From: Dipetalonema caudispina | Lineage: Eukaryota; Nematoda; Chromadorea; Rhabditida; Onchocercidae | Assembly (NCBI GenBank): GCA_013365325.1 | Contig: JABVXV010000035.1 | Location: forward strand, 248,001-312,000 | Reading direction: 5' to 3' | Length of the DNA: 64,000 nt | Part shown: in pieces, positions 1 to 13,340 of the stretch | Numbering within the stretch: the stretch's first letter is position 1 | How the letters are laid out: every line of letters starts with the position of its first letter | Made by a program: the position numbers and the translations under genes | The notes under the pieces: generated by a model | What the model saw: the letters and a program-made list of their open reading frames with translations, nothing else | The model's database searches: none | What the model was told of the DNA's origin: nothing

Positions 1-38
1 ACACACACACACACACACAAACACACACAAACACCCAT
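1..38. repeat. (AC)n microsatellite
   Basis: Dinucleotide AC run with two interruptions at the window edge; its true left end lies outside the window. Confidence 0.9.
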
Positions 39-881
39 ACATAACTTTTGGGCCACTGACTGTAGTCCTCCTTTCTAAACAATTCATCGTCAAGCTGTGC
101 TGAGTTGTACAAAACTACAACAATTATATTATTTACACTGAATGTTCAATAAAGCCATAAAAAGAGTAGTGTTTAAACCCATGGCCAAAATTCATTTTCT
201 TAGAAGGGATGAGATTTTCAAAATAAAACGAAAAATTCCAAAATTTGAGCTCTAGTAATCCGAGATGTAAAAATTAACCGTTGGTGATCAGCTAGAATGC
301 TGTTGTGTTTTCTAGATCTTTTATCAACTATCATAACATATATTCTACAATATTTCGTGGATCTTGTCTGCACTTCTTGTGCAACAGCAAGTTTAACTCA
401 GTTTCTGATTTCACTTCCTTTGCTTTACCATTTTTAGATTACCAGCGTCTATTTTGCGAATATTACTTTGTCAAAATAATGTATTTTTGCCACTTTCAAG
501 TTATATAACAGTACTAGACAACCAAATTACTCATGAAAGAAAGACCATTAAAACCAAAATTTCGAACTTAGCACATTTAACAAATATATGCTGTGTTACC
601 GAATTCTATACCATAAGGCTAGTCAGCAAAGCAAAATAAGCCACTTTAATAATCAAGCTTATTAATATCATACATTCTTGTCAACAGTGGTTAGTGAGCC
701 GACCAAATAATGTGCATTAGGATTGATCCTATCTGTGATACATTGAATATAGACAGCATTAAGGGACTGTAAAACAACAACAGACACAAAAGTTTTTCAT
801 TTCTTTCCCATCCTCACCCATAAAATACAGCTAGTTGAAATCACCACTTCGAAGACAGAAAGGATAAAGTAATTTTTTCGA
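39..881. other. Intergenic, no gene seen
   Basis: AT-rich sequence. Short open frames on the + strand (around 305-639) lack splice-signal support and protein-like composition. Nothing further is supported. Confidence 0.5.
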
Positions 882-1088
882 TCACTGAACGATATTTGAA
901 GCATCACACTGTGCGAAACAATAATTTCTATAAGGAGATATACCAGCTGAAGAGAGAAAATCGAACATTCCCACTTTGTTCAGGTTCAGGATAGTTTTTT
1001 CCTCTTTATTCATAGATGCTATCACGGTGCAATTTTTGGTATTACTAAAAAAATACTTCGAGTCAATAATAATGTCTAAAGAATTCAA
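882..1088 (-). CDS. Possible terminal exon of an unrecognised gene (STAS-like?)
   Basis: A 68-codon open frame ends at a stop at 882-884 and has a balanced, protein-like composition, unlike most open frames here. Its second half (NCTVIASMNKEE, then VGMFDFLSSAGISPYRN) recalls the last strand and helix of the STAS domain of SLC26 anion transporters, where a beta strand such as VLIAS precedes a G-F-F/D-F segment and a final helix. The resemblance is weak. No upstream exon with transporter helices was found between 1090 and 1830 on this strand. It may be the 3' end of a gene whose other exons I missed, or a chance frame. Confidence 0.28.
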   Translation of the reverse strand: MNSLDIIIDSKYFFSNTKNCTVIASMNKEEKTILNLNKVGMFDFLSSAGISPYRNYCFAQCDASNIVQ

Positions 1089-1838
1089 AAACTTTCGTTG
1101 TAGCTGTTCAGAGTACTTCTAGAATGGTTAGCACTTATACCAGATGGCTTTCATACAGTTTAAATTTGAAAACTGTGATCAGAAAATTGTTTATGCGAAA
1201 TGAAACGTTGAACAAATGTATTGCTATTGAACAATATTTACCGGTTAGTACAACAGCAAGTGTTGACCATCGTCAATCCGACACTTACTGCTGGAATGAT
1301 TTTATTTGATGTCTCACCATTAATAGCTAAGCTTTCATTTCAAGCTGTAGTATGTGTGTTATCATTCAAGCTGTGCTTTCATTCCCTTATATTTGGTATT
1401 TAACAACACGATACTCATAGTTCAGTTTTCATCCTTTTTTCGGTCCTGTTTACTATAAAGACCAAAACATTCCTTTAGTTTCTCATGCTTATGCCCTTAT
1501 GGTCACAAGATGTGTCAAAATTTCAGATGAGACATTGAGTGTAATAATGTGTTAATTAGATATCTTACGCAACCTATTGAACCTTTTCTAGAAATCATAT
1601 ACTATCTCTTTGAAAAGAGATGAACTTTTTTTTCCCTATTGACTTTTTCATTTTCATTACATTTTAGGTGACTGCTTCAAAGCCAGCGCAAATCATATTG
1701 CTTCAAACTTTCACTCGTTTCACAGTACAAAATACCAATTGATCAGGTCAAAGTTGAAAAACTCCAACTTTCGGTTCTCTTATCCGTCCTCTCAGCTCAG
1801 TAAGGAAACAGGCTTAACAACACTGATTCATGTTGCAG
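1089..1838. other. Intergenic upstream of the Ly6-like gene
   Basis: No coding exon supported. It should carry the promoter of the + strand Ly6-like gene. A pyrimidine-rich stretch with an AG sits directly before that gene's ATG. Confidence 0.5.
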
Positions 1839-2322
1839 ATGAATAACTATGTGATCACGCAAATCGTATTGCTGTATTCCAGTTGTGTATATTGTATAAC
1901 ATGCTATGAATGCTCATCCAGTGCCACTGACGATTGCCTAAAAACAAGCGTTCCTTGCATTTATGGACTTTTTGGCTGTATGAAAACAACAATTTACTCC
2001 GGTGGCATTGATAAATGTTAGCCATTTATTAGTACCTTACAAATTTAACCTCATATGATACAGAAAGCTGTCCAGATAAATCTTAACGGTTACAGTTGGC
2101 AATTACGAGAACCAAGAAAGACGGGTGATTGGCATGTACCGAGGATGTATCGTGTTACCCATGGCAGGCTCTGATACATGTCAACAATTATCGTTATTTG
2201 GCTATCGAATCGTCACCTGTCACTGCTTCAACGATTTTTGCAATGGTATCATATCTGTCCAAACGAGCCTACCAGTTATGTTGTTACTCATTGTTTGCTA
2301 TTTCACAACTTTCATCTTGTAA
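1839..2322 (+). CDS. Ly6/uPAR three-finger, probably GPI-anchored protein
   Basis: Two exons: 1839 to about 2016 (or 2000) and 2096-2322. The donor is ambiguous; both choices keep frame. The ATG follows directly after an acceptor-like ttgcag at 1833-1838, suggesting a trans-splice site. The product is about 135 aa: a hydrophobic N-terminal signal (NNYVITQIVLLYSSCVYC), the LU-type start CYECSSS, further spaced cysteines (DDCLKTSVPC, FGCMK, RGC, DTCQQ) and the closing C-x-C-x3-FCN motif (CHCFNDFCN). A C-terminal hydrophobic tail (VMLLLIVCYFTTFIL) ends at the stop, as in GPI-anchored Ly6 proteins. Family members are extracellular and often modulate receptors or channels; the partner here cannot be read. 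Nematodes have many such paralogues, so no orthologue is named. Confidence 0.75.
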
Positions 2323-3542
2323 TTATTTATGTATATAAAACCCTATAGACTAAACTAAAACTGTTAAAAATAATGATTAGATTCAAGTGCCATGGAATTT
2401 ACTCCCTCCCACTCTGCGACTGGACCTCTCTGAATGACGGATATTTGGTGTCATGTAAGGTCAGTGATCGTCTTCAAATTTCAAGCTCTCCTCCTTACAG
2501 TATCATCGTTTATTATCGAGCGAATAAGAATCTTTCTCCGGTATCCTGGCAAGTATAAGATATTACGCTAGCCCAACCTCGATTTTAGGCATAGAACACC
2601 TAAGTGAAAAATACCAAGCATTTCCCCTTTCCTAATTTCCTTCTCGAGAATGAAAACTGTTAGCACTTAGGCCACGTTTTCATACTATTGCTTGGACATT
2701 CTTTAGTAACAATACCCGTAATAATTTTTGATTCAGACGCTCAATGTAGTGAAATCACAGATTTATTAGGCAAACGATTTGTTGAAAATCTAGTTAGCTT
2801 TCTGAATCAACTATATTTGGCTAATTAAGCAATTAACGTAACTCTGTTGTTCTGTAAACAAACAGAACAGCCTGACATTTGGAAAAAAAAAAAAAAAAAA
2901 AAAAAAACAATATAAATCAAAAACCATAGAAAACATGATTGACATCGTCGGTGACTGATCCTGAAAAGTCGTAAAATCTGTATGATACATTATGTCAAGC
3001 ACGAAATACTATTTTTAAAAAAAAGAAATAGTGATCCTATGTCAAATTCTGAAATCCAAAGTGAAGACAGGTATAAATCTGAAATTTTTTCCCTGCCATC
3101 GAAAAAAAACGGTACAGTAAGTAACTCACGTGATGAATTACGAGTAACATTTGTAAATTATCATAGCATATTACAATCATAGAAACTAACAAATGTATGA
3201 AAGGAAGCATGCATATTTACCTGCTTCTACATCTAGTAATTGGATATAAGTAATTATACCAAAGAGACATAACGGAAACAGAATGTACCATTATTCTCAG
3301 AAACAAACAACTTGTGGAGAAAAAAGAAGAAAGGATAAGTTAGACATGAGCTTAAGTTCAGGCCATTGGATTTTCTCAGTCATTCGTGAACTTCAAGGTT
3401 CCCAAACTAATTTTAAGCTTCTGTACTGCAAAAATGCTCATAGCTAACAAAATGCACATGTACTCTAAGAGCACTTTGATTTTGAACAATAAAGGATGAT
3501 AAAACAACAAAACAATTCAGTAAATTTCAAAGATACTAATAA
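2323..3542. other. Intergenic between Ly6-like gene and lgl-1 3' end
   Basis: Convergent intergenic region. It holds a poly(A) run of about 25 (2882-2907) and only short open frames without splice support. Confidence 0.5.
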
Positions 3543-6500
3543 TTAAATTTTTGGGAAATCGCTGTCCTTAAGAGGCGATATCAAATTATTATGCTGCATA
3601 GCTGCAACAGAAGCGCGCTGAAATTCACTAGCTCCTGGACGTAGAAAAAATATTTCACCGTTTTCAGATAAAACAGCTGAAGCGATTCCCTCAATATCAG
3701 AAGCCTGAAAATCTACTGCATTGGCAGACAATCTCCGGAATCTTTTTAGTGTAAAACTATTAATATGAATTTTATTTATTTCGCTCCTATGAGTTCTACA
3801 CTTTTTAATGTCATGACTCATTTGTTGTGTCCTCTAGACACAGTGTGAATATGAAACAAGTACTTGGTGACCTGAAACGTGGGTGACGATGTATGAAGTA
3901 TGACGAGGTTTAGGGATTCGAATTTTAATTGAAATTTTGACCACTTTTAACTAATTAATTAATTATGCAATAGCCAGCGCAAAAAATGAAAACAATTCGT
4001 CTTCTTTTGCGAAGATAACAAAGTTATTGGAGGACTTTAAAATAAAAATACCTTTGTGAAGTGAATTTTCAGGCACTGCTTAATAGTTACCGCAGAAAAC
4101 AAAAACAGTTCGCCTTGATTCGTGATGATAACAATGAATTTTTCATATAATTTTCGATCTGAAAAAGATTGACTGTAAGAGGTACTTGGAAAACTTAATA
4201 TGCAGTTTGACAAGTAAAATGAAAGGTAACTACCGATAAGAATTGAAACTATCATCGAAATGAAAAATTTCGATGATAATCATATTATTTCCCACAGCAC
4301 AGTTGATTTTATTCGACTTGGTCTACCTTTTTTTGCACCCCTAACCAACGCTCTGGTCGATATAAAAAAACCTACTCAACAGTATAGAGGAATAAAAATG
4401 TCAATCTTTAAATTGTATAAGTGTATACTAAGCAGTCGAAAAGTTAATGGACAGACAAAGCAGAATAGTGAAGGGAGTTTTATATTCTCTAACAGACCAA
4501 TATTCCTATTACTTCAGTTAAGGAAATCCACTCTAGCGGTTTTAAATGCAAATACACGAAGAAACAACGATAATCAAGTGCTAAAATGCGATTTTCGTAA
4601 AAAATCAATTCGAAAGTATTGAATGATGTACTTGTAGCTGATCGCAATGTAAGAAGCTGTGCCTTTCTAATTCGTGAGCCTTCCACACCCGTAAATTTAT
4701 ATCGAAATCTGCTTGGTTTCATTGTCGGCAGCGAAAACGTTTTGATTTGCTCTTCGGTATAAATGATCAGCCTTTCTGTACCTGTCAAACCCTGCAGTGT
4801 TCTCAACTTAAAAATTAGATATGAAATCACGGCAAACACTCTCGAAGCCGTTAATGTGTAAGAATTTCTTCATCACACCTTTATAAGCTGAGACCCATCA
4901 ACAGTTGCACAGGTGAAATCAATAACTGGAGCTCGATGTTGCAGTTGCACTTCCTTCACGAGAACACAAACGTCTTCTGGTTTTAGTGCATCATCAGATA
5001 TTGCATAAACAAATATTACTCCTAAACACACCATATTTTAGTACATCTGCATGAAAATGATAACAAACATTATCTGTTATTCTTGCCCATCACGAACGCT
5101 TATGAAAATTTTACGGAAAAACCCAAAACGGCTTATTAAAAAAAATCATGAATAAACATACCACCATTTGTTCCAATCCAAAGACTATCGGTGCGAGAAG
5201 CGGTGGAAAGAATGTTTGTATGGAAGAACCTAAGTACTCGGACCGCAGAAATGGGAGGATCACCAACTAAAATGTAATATTTATTGATCGCTGACTAACG
5301 TCATTACCACCAATGCAAACACTGTACTGATTTTTTGAATAATGGGAAATGCGGGAAAAAAGTTACCGTTGAGAGATGCCTCAGTTCGAGAAATAATTTG
5401 GCGTTCAACAGGTCTCAGTTCATCGAGGTCATCATTAGCTGCTGAGCATGCTGGTTCAGTGGAGTGAGTTCCACCCTAAAACTGGTAATATGTTAATATT
5501 TCATCTGAAATTGGTAAAATTTGCCTGAACAAACATAACTACAGCATAAAAAAACAGAAAATTAATTTGATTGGATTATTACGGTTCAGCTTAAACTTTA
5601 CAAAGCATTTTAAAAAAATACTTGTGGAACTTTTTTCTTGCGACGAAAAGACTGACGGATTGACTTTTTCATGCTTTTAAACCTTGATAATGTACTTGCT
5701 TCCGTTAATTCTGCAATGAATGTTATATTTGTCATATATTGAATTTTGGTATTTCGGTTAGATGGAATGTATAACGCATTCCACCTCTTAATAAAACTCT
5801 CTACCACCTTTGATTTGATTCTTAATACATCAGTTTTGTTAATATCTATACCAAAACAAACTGAATGAATATTAGGATAGGAAGAAAGTCAATGACCGAT
5901 TTTTGTAAAGCTGCCAATTCCAATGCAACTCTACAATAACAGCCCTCTGTTAGAAGGATGAAATCAAATGATAAGGATATTCCTACATCCCATATCTTCT
6001 TACCTGAAAAGTTCAAACTGAACAAATATTAGCTCGGAAGAACAAAGGCTGCTGACCATATGAATGACAGAAAATAATTTAAATAAAATGACTGGCGGAT
6101 AAACAAACCTTTTAAAGTAATCAGACATCTGGATATAAGTGTTGCCTGACTTTTCAAATCACACATCACAAAACCATATTCGCATCCAAATGCTAAAAGA
6201 TTACGTGACCGGAGAGACGCTACTGCTGTTATTGCAACTGGTGGACGCAACTGAATAAGATAGCTAAAAACATGTGCAAGTTAAAGTGGAATGTAATTAG
6301 TGCTTTAACTGAATATTAATTAGATAAGAGTTAATCTTTTTCAAAGCTCGTCACATTATCTATTGGTCCCGCTGCTAATTATCAAATTTACAGATGATCT
6401 TTTCTTTATTTAACATCATCAATAAACCATATGCTGTGTTTCAAACTTTATTTGTATCCATAGTATGTTTCAAATAAATCAGCAACCAGCACATTTTAGC

Positions 6501-9500
6501 AACAGACCTTCGGTTTTGGTCAGTTTTGAAAGGCTGATATCCAACTGTATACGTCAGAGGAGCTCGCCGAGGAGGCAAAGCTTGCTGGTTGATGTTCGTT
6601 GGTAACTTCGATTTCTCTGCAACCTCATATTCTGCTCGCATTACGGTCAATGCTCCCTGAATGGTTTCATATATTTAAATACGGAATGAACGGATATAAC
6701 AACTGTTTAAATATGGACGAAATCTACTTGTAAATCTTACCGATGATTCATCATCTAAATCATATACGATAACATGACCGGCACGACCACCTATTACCAG
6801 CTGTCCGCTGGTCACATCGAAATACACTTTCTGTATGGCTAAACGCGGATCATCGCAAAATGGATCGTATGTCCCAACCTTAAAATTAATTACAAATGGA
6901 TTGGGTATACATCTCATGCCAGGTAATCTCTACTGTGACACAAAAAAAACCTTGCGAAAAGGAGGCCAATCAGTGATTTCACTGGAGTCTTCGTCAGACG
7001 CTTCATTATTGGAAACTTCAACTGAACTACCTGAAAATTCTGCACTCTATATTTTCATTTTATTTTTGAACATCAATTATAACAAACTAGCATTGAAAAA
7101 AAAAAACGAATTCTCGAATGAATTATAATATCAGTAATCTTGTAGTGAGCAAAATACATGTAAATTTTAGAAATTTTTGCTGCAATATGTCTATACTGAC
7201 AACCTTTGAACTTATTAAACATACAAATACAGAAAACTAACTTCCAGATTCACATTCTGTTCTATCAGTGTCAGCATCTACTGAAAAGCAGCCTTCAAAT
7301 TCTTTCGCTGTATTGATTTTCAACAAATAACGCAAACTGACAGACCCAGTTGACCAAAATTTCACAGTACCGTCTTCGTGTCTTTAAAGAATGAATCATC
7401 ATAACATTTTAATCAACCTTTATCAAATCTCTCGCTAGGAATTTTTAAAATCTAAATGACAGTAAATCGAAATTAAAAACCAAATGAATACACGGAAATA
7501 TCTGAAACTACCAAATGAATACACGGAAATATCTGAAACTACGAAAATAAACAAATTATGTTACTGAACGAAAGAAATTCATTACTAAGTCTTCACTCAA
7601 GATCTACTGGATATAGACTGTTATCGCAGAAAACCTGCCCTGTAATTAAAAGCTGTCGTTTTTCTGCGTTCGTAGCAGCGCAAGGAGCAGGTGCCTGAAC
7701 ATCACCACCAGCATGAACAGGCCACTTATACTTGGATGACAATTTGTTTTGGGCTTCGCTGGCCTTAATCAATCCCTGTAATACAATCTGAACCATTGAC
7801 TGAAGTGGTTTTGATGGCTGTTTTAAGCCTAAGACAAACAATATATAAAACGAATTAAAAAAAAAGAAAACTGATACAGTTACCTTCCACACATGCTCTT
7901 CAATATTGGAATAGTGCATAACAGACGTAATCTGAGATGAATGAATCGGCTGTAAATATGGCAAATTAAGAAGCGGCCAGCTCCCATCAGTCAAATCAAT
8001 ACACACGAGTTCCTGTTCACAAAGTACCATTAATGCCAAGCATTTTTTGTAATCCGCATCTGTAAGTGATAAATGGAATCACTGTTTATTATTGTAAGGA
8101 AATAAAAAAAGTGCCCATAACGTAAGTATGAAGAACTGGGATCCTGTCAACGGAATCACAGGATGATTCCCTCTAAGAACTAGAAAATACTATAGATGAT
8201 CATAACCGAAAGCTGATGGAGTGCATAAAAAGTTATAATCGACTGTTAAACATTTGAATAACCTAAACCATTTAACTCGAAAGTTGACAACTATCTATAA
8301 GTTAGAAAACAGGTAATATTACTGATAAAAACTCGTCATATGCACAAGGATTAGTAAGAATAACAGGCCAAGATATTTTGCTTTGTCAGTCAATTTGAAG
8401 GTTTGAGACCCAAATATTAAAAAAAATATAGATAATATACATTATAGATTACTTTTTTGACTTTGTAGTGAGGGCACAACAACGAAGTCAACAACTGCGC
8501 TGCCAAAGTCGAATACTACCATTTTACCTTCTCTCATTGCTGTTAACGTGTAGCGATCACCATAGGAAGCACGTGGCATTCCGCCGGTGTATAATTTAAT
8601 GGGTGACGGGTGGCTAAATTCGACAGGATTAACAACAATGCTATCTGCTATATTACCTGCATTTAAATCTCAATCGCAACGCAAAAGAAAAAAAAAACAA
8701 CCAACATTTTACAAAATAAATAGAAGCAAAAAACTAAACTGAAAGAATTCTATTTCATCAGAATATTCCAAGCTTTAGTTCAACACAAATGATGTCTCAG
8801 ACGGTGAGGATATATACAGCACTAAATGCCCGTGAATTTTGCGAACCGCCAATTAGCAAATATTAAAGCCTATATATCTCTTGCGAAGGAGTCGTGAAAA
8901 AGATTCAAAGGGCACCTGAATTTTCCATGTACCGTATCAAAATTTCACGTTTTATCTACAGGTTGCAATATATATAGACTTCACATTTTATTTCTAAAAT
9001 TTTTAAACTGATTATTTCCGCACACTTTATTTACCAAAAAGAGCACTAAAAATCAAAATTTCTATGCCTTGCAGCGTATACTATAACAGGTTAAAACGTG
9101 AAATTTCAATACATCATTCCCCGTTACTGATAGTCTCATACTGGGAAAGCCAAATTTACGCCATAAACTGGTCAGCAAAATACTGTTGAAAACATCGAAA
9201 AAACCTCGGTGTTTCGTAAGAACTAAGAAAACAGTAACGCATTTTTAAGCAAAAAATACGTCTCATATTACACCTGGATGCACAAATCCATCGAATTTTG
9301 TTAATGGAAGTACACGGAAACGGGCCAAATGGTATGACGGATGGTTCCATAGGTTCCATGCACTGAATCTTCCACGTGCCTAACGAGCCATCACTGTGTG
9401 AACAAATGAAATATTCGCCATCAACATGCCATGCTAAACTCTGGAAGAGCATAAATTAGGAAACTTTAAAAGTTAAAATTATTGGGCAACTGTAGAGTGT

Positions 9501-12500
9501 AAACATGAGGACGGACCGATACTCAAATGAATAACAAGTTTTATCACAACCAATTTCTCAAAGATTAGTGACACAACAGTTAAAAACTATGCTTGTTTCC
9601 CAAAACACTGATGAGCAATACTAAAGTGTGTTTGAAATAAAACAATTTTGTTGTGCATAAAGCGGTCTTGTCTACTTCAACATCATATAAAACAAATGCA
9701 GATGCAGACTGCATAGACAATTTATCGGCTGATTAAATAGCTGGAACTGATAAGCGAGTTAAATTCAGAAGCAAGACAAATGCATTTAATGCATGAATTT
9801 TGTCAGAGCATCGTTCAACCTCATGTTTAAAATTCAAAACAAAAACCAAGAAGTAATGGAAATAAATGCATACAGTAATTGCTTGTTGAACAGTCCAATG
9901 GTGCAGCACCTCACTGTTCAGCAAATTGTAATGAACAATGATATGGTTGTTAAATGCAATTAGGACTTGAGTAGCATCAGTCGGATTCACTATAATCTGA
10001 TTAGCCGATCTTCCAATGTCTTTTGAAGGGTTGATGCTGAATGTACGATAATTGTAGAAAGTTTTTGAAGGATGTTCCATTTCAAAAATCTTAAAATTTG
10101 ACTTTGAACACCGAAAAAAGAAAACAGTGCTATTCGAAATCACAACTATTAACCTTTTCACAATCGTCTCCTCAAAAAGTAATACTTCGGAGAATTCGAG
10201 CGAAGCAGCGCACAATCCAAATATATTACCCGTGATAGTACCGATGAACAGACGAGCATTCGTTGGATCTTGCACATTTTGCATTTCACAGCATGTTATT
10301 CGTTTCAACCTAAAACCATAAGGAAAATAAGCCGAAAATCCAGACATGAAACTATTAAAAATTTCTTACTATTAACAAAATGTACCATTCAAAGATCAGT
10401 GCTCTGGCTTTTTTGATACTGTTCAAGGTCGATTTATTTCCGAAGAAAGTTTTTTATAATCTAAATGAAAATACCTTATGTTCATCACAGTAAAAGTAAT
10501 TACCTGTCCTCAGTGGTGGCAGTGGTACGCTCAATTATGTCACCAGCAACCTGAAATTTATGAAAAGACTGATCCGAACAAAGCACGATAAGAGTGCCCA
10601 AGCCTGCAGCAAAGTACATATGAGCAATGGCGGTATTTCGAGGCGTCGTTGAACTCCATTCGACGTTTTCTGCTCCAAATCTGGAATTACGCTATTTTAT
10701 TATAATAAAACACGAACATATCACACACTCAATACAGTCTAACTTTGAACTAATATACAGTGCATACCAATTATAGATCACTTCACATCTGCTGAGTATG
10801 AAACGCGAAATTTTATTCAATGCAATAACTCCCTCCTCAAAAGCTTGCTACTTGATCCTGAATCTTTTCCACACCTCGCAATCAAGATTATGACTGTGAA
10901 AACCAGATGAGGTCTTGAATAACGATGTATGTATAATAAAATAATTTAAATACTGTCTGCAGGAGTTCAGTGTACAAAATAATCTATAAGGTCGAATCAA
11001 AAATCATTCATAAAATAATCCAAAAGTTCATTAACGAAGACAAGAAAGCCTCCGAAATTTTCATGTCTTAAAAGAGCAAACAAAAAGGATAAAGGATTTT
11101 ACGTTCATTAAACCACATATGCGCTAGTTCAACAAAAAAGAATTGGTCATTAGCAGATTAAGAGTGGAAAACATATGTTAATGTTATTTTGAAGACTGCT
11201 ACAGTTATGAATCTAATAAGCTTTGCAAGCAATAAATAACAGCATAGCTGCAGGATGCGACTGCACTTTTGGAATTATTGACCAATTACTTCACTTTCCT
11301 AGACATACAAATGATTTATATGTTTGTTTATGGGCATAATAAGAAAGCAAACTGAAGAAGATTTGAGATATTCAGTCCGGTTTCAGAAGAATCATTCAGC
11401 TCATCATCAGCTCCTGTCAAAATTATAAAATGTCCCTGCCTCTTTTTATCAACTGTCAATACTATTGAGTAATGAATACAATAACGATGAGCATTAAAAA
11501 GGCATATACTCTCATGTTGGCGAAAAGTACCTACCGTCATGAGCTGTACATTAGTACGATATTTACTTCTCGTACACCTTTTCACGCCCACTTGAACACG
11601 TTTTGAGGCAAAATGATTTAGAATGCTTGCTTCTATTGACAACACTACATTCATTGAGAATGAAACCGACAAAATGCAGCATGTTCTGGTTGAGAAAGAA
11701 CGGCAGTAGGAATTGTTTGCTTTCAAGTCGAAGTCATAAAAAAGAAGGACGCCAAGAATATTTGTTACTCAGGAGGTCTATGGCCACACGAAATAGACTG
11801 TGTGGAATAGCTGAAACATTTTGACAAAGTACTAAAATTTGAGCTAAGTGAAAAAGAAAAAGCAACGGGAGGATGACGGAAATAATTGTGAAATAAAAGC
11901 CCAATTACATGATATACATCGAAACATGGGATATAACGTGAAGGATTTTGAGTGTCACCGCACAGTATAATTTAAATGACGCAGTTCACGCACCCCTCGC
12001 CCCTGTCCTCTCCCTTTCAAAAAAAAAAAAAAAAAAAAAAAAGAAAAAGAAAAAAAGAAAAAAACTTCTTACAATTTATGCTACCAACGGAAGATCAGCA
12101 GTATACGCGGCATATGTGATATTGGAAGTGGTCGCGTGATACTATTCTATAGACAGATTTTTCAATGCATGGATGGTGTAAAGCCTAATTTCACTGCCTT
12201 ATATCTTGCTGCTACATTTCTATTGTTTAAATGGCTTCAATTGGCTCTCATAAAAATTTTTTGGCACTAAGCTAAATACTCCTCCTTAAGGAAAACATCT
12301 TCTAGCCGTAAGACAACTGTTTAAAAGTTGAACTAATCTTCCTGAAATTGCGTATATAAAAATGCATCAATATGCGTATTTCATGCATTTTTCGCAATTA
12401 CAAAGTTGGGGGAATAGTTTACCTAGCTAAGTGATTGTTTAATACGCAGTACTACGGATACCAAGGTATCAGAATTCAATGTGTCTTTTATCCATATGGA

Positions 12501-13317
12501 AGTGAAAAGCCAATTATAAGTTTCTGTCTCTGATAGGTGCTAGAATCTATCTGCCAATGTACATGTGCGCTTTCAGTGGATAATTTCTCCGAATAAATCG
12601 ATGATTTCTAAGCTTACTTGGAATTCATCGAAAATTTTTGCTTTCTCGCAATATAAAGTAGCCATACAAACGATGAGGATACATTCAAACTTACATTCGA
12701 ACTTGTCCATCACTGGTACCTACCGCCATAAGACCCAGTATGTAATCGTACGCCAATGACGATACCAATTGCGGGAATCCATGCCGCAAACTCTGCAAGT
12801 TTAGTCCCGTTTCCTTTTAAAATGTAGCAAAAATCCATTGTGACGTGTGATGATCAATATACACAAAGTGCTGTACTATTAATCTCTTTTTCTATCATAC
12901 GGGAAATTGAAAGAGGGTTCTCAATGCTACTCAGTTACTGGAAAATTATCGTCTTGAACCTACAGCGAACGAACATCGGTTGGAATATACATATAACGAA
13001 TCCTTTAAAAGAAAGCGAAACGCATTGGTTCTACTTGTTTTGGATTTCAGTTCACATAAATGTATAATTTCCGAAACTTACCGAATTAAAGAGAATAAGA
13101 AGTCAAGTAAGGAGAATTAAAAAAGGAGTAAAAAAGGATAAGACTGACCAGCATCGGACTTGTAATAAAAAAATGATATTCTATAAGAGGCACTTGACAG
13201 AAAGAAATGAGTAACTGATGAGACACCACTAACAGGAGTATATTCAAAAAAGTCGTGGATATCGGCGTTCCTGAAATCCCCGGCAGGATGTATGTGACTC
13301 CGGAGAAAACGCAACAT
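3543..13317 (-). CDS. lgl-1: Lethal giant larvae (LLGL/Lgl) polarity protein, complete
   Basis: Twenty exons: 13317-13234, 12792-12695, 10680-10504, 10309-9874, 9440-(9284 or 9274), (8656 or 8640)-8453, 8059-7884, 7817-7639, 7381-7242, 7030-6951, 6878-6741, 6656-6508, 6263-6109, 5710-5622, 5475-5367, 5266-5162, 5021-4879, 4806-4632, 4158-4052, 3704-3543; about 1020 aa (human LLGL1 about 1060). The product is a cortical WD40 double-propeller scaffold that antagonises aPKC/PAR and binds SNARE and myosin partners. Family landmarks in order: MLRFLR start, LRHGFP, LMAVGTSDGQVRIFGA, IPFGPFPCTSINKI, GGMPRASYGDR, GHEDGTVKFW, TDWPPFRKVG, KSIRQSFRRKKK (aPKC site), DSLWIGTNGG, EGSRIRKA and C-terminal SDIEGIASAV. 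Every junction keeps frame. Open points: the exon 5/6 junction has two solutions, and exon 8 needs a GC donor. Tomosyn was considered, but the C-terminal and KSIRQSFRR motifs fit Lgl. Confidence 0.95.
5622..5710 (-). other. lgl-1: aPKC phosphorylation/membrane-binding motif exon of lgl-1
   Basis: This exon encodes LSRFKSMKKSIRQSFRRKKK. It matches the conserved polybasic Lgl segment whose serines are phosphorylated by aPKC to release the protein from the cortex. Three candidate serines (KS, KKS, RQS) keep the usual spacing, so aPKC regulation is expected to be conserved. Confidence 0.88.
7480..7541. repeat. 31-bp tandem duplication in lgl-1 intron
   Basis: Two adjacent identical 31-bp copies, 7480-7510 and 7511-7541, within the intron between exons 8 and 9 of lgl-1. 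Perfect identity indicates a recent event or an assembly artefact. Confidence 0.9.
11590..12062 (+). pseudogene. Possible processed-pseudogene relic with A-rich tail
   Basis: Lies within the 2.0-kb second intron of lgl-1, on the opposite strand. One frame reads protein-like pieces interrupted by stops (from 11623: MLASIDNTTFIENETDK, then MQHVLVEKERQ, KRRTPRIFVTQEVYGHTK), and about 180 bp later another frame reads EIKAQLHDIHRNMGYNVKD. An A-rich run (12020-12062) follows on the same strand, as expected for a retrocopy. The parent gene was not recognised. Chance open composition beside an ordinary poly(A) tract is the alternative, since such tracts are common in this window. Confidence 0.28.
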
Positions 13318-13320
13318 CGG

Positions 13321-13340
13321 CTATCGCATTTGAACTGTAA
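13321..13340 (-). promoter_or_regulatory. Putative trans-splice acceptor and mini-uORF before lgl-1
   Basis: On the reverse strand, gttacag ends at 13335, 17 bases before the lgl-1 ATG. The leader between them contains ATG CGA TAG (13329-13321), a two-codon upstream reading frame that would be scanned first. Confidence 0.5.
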
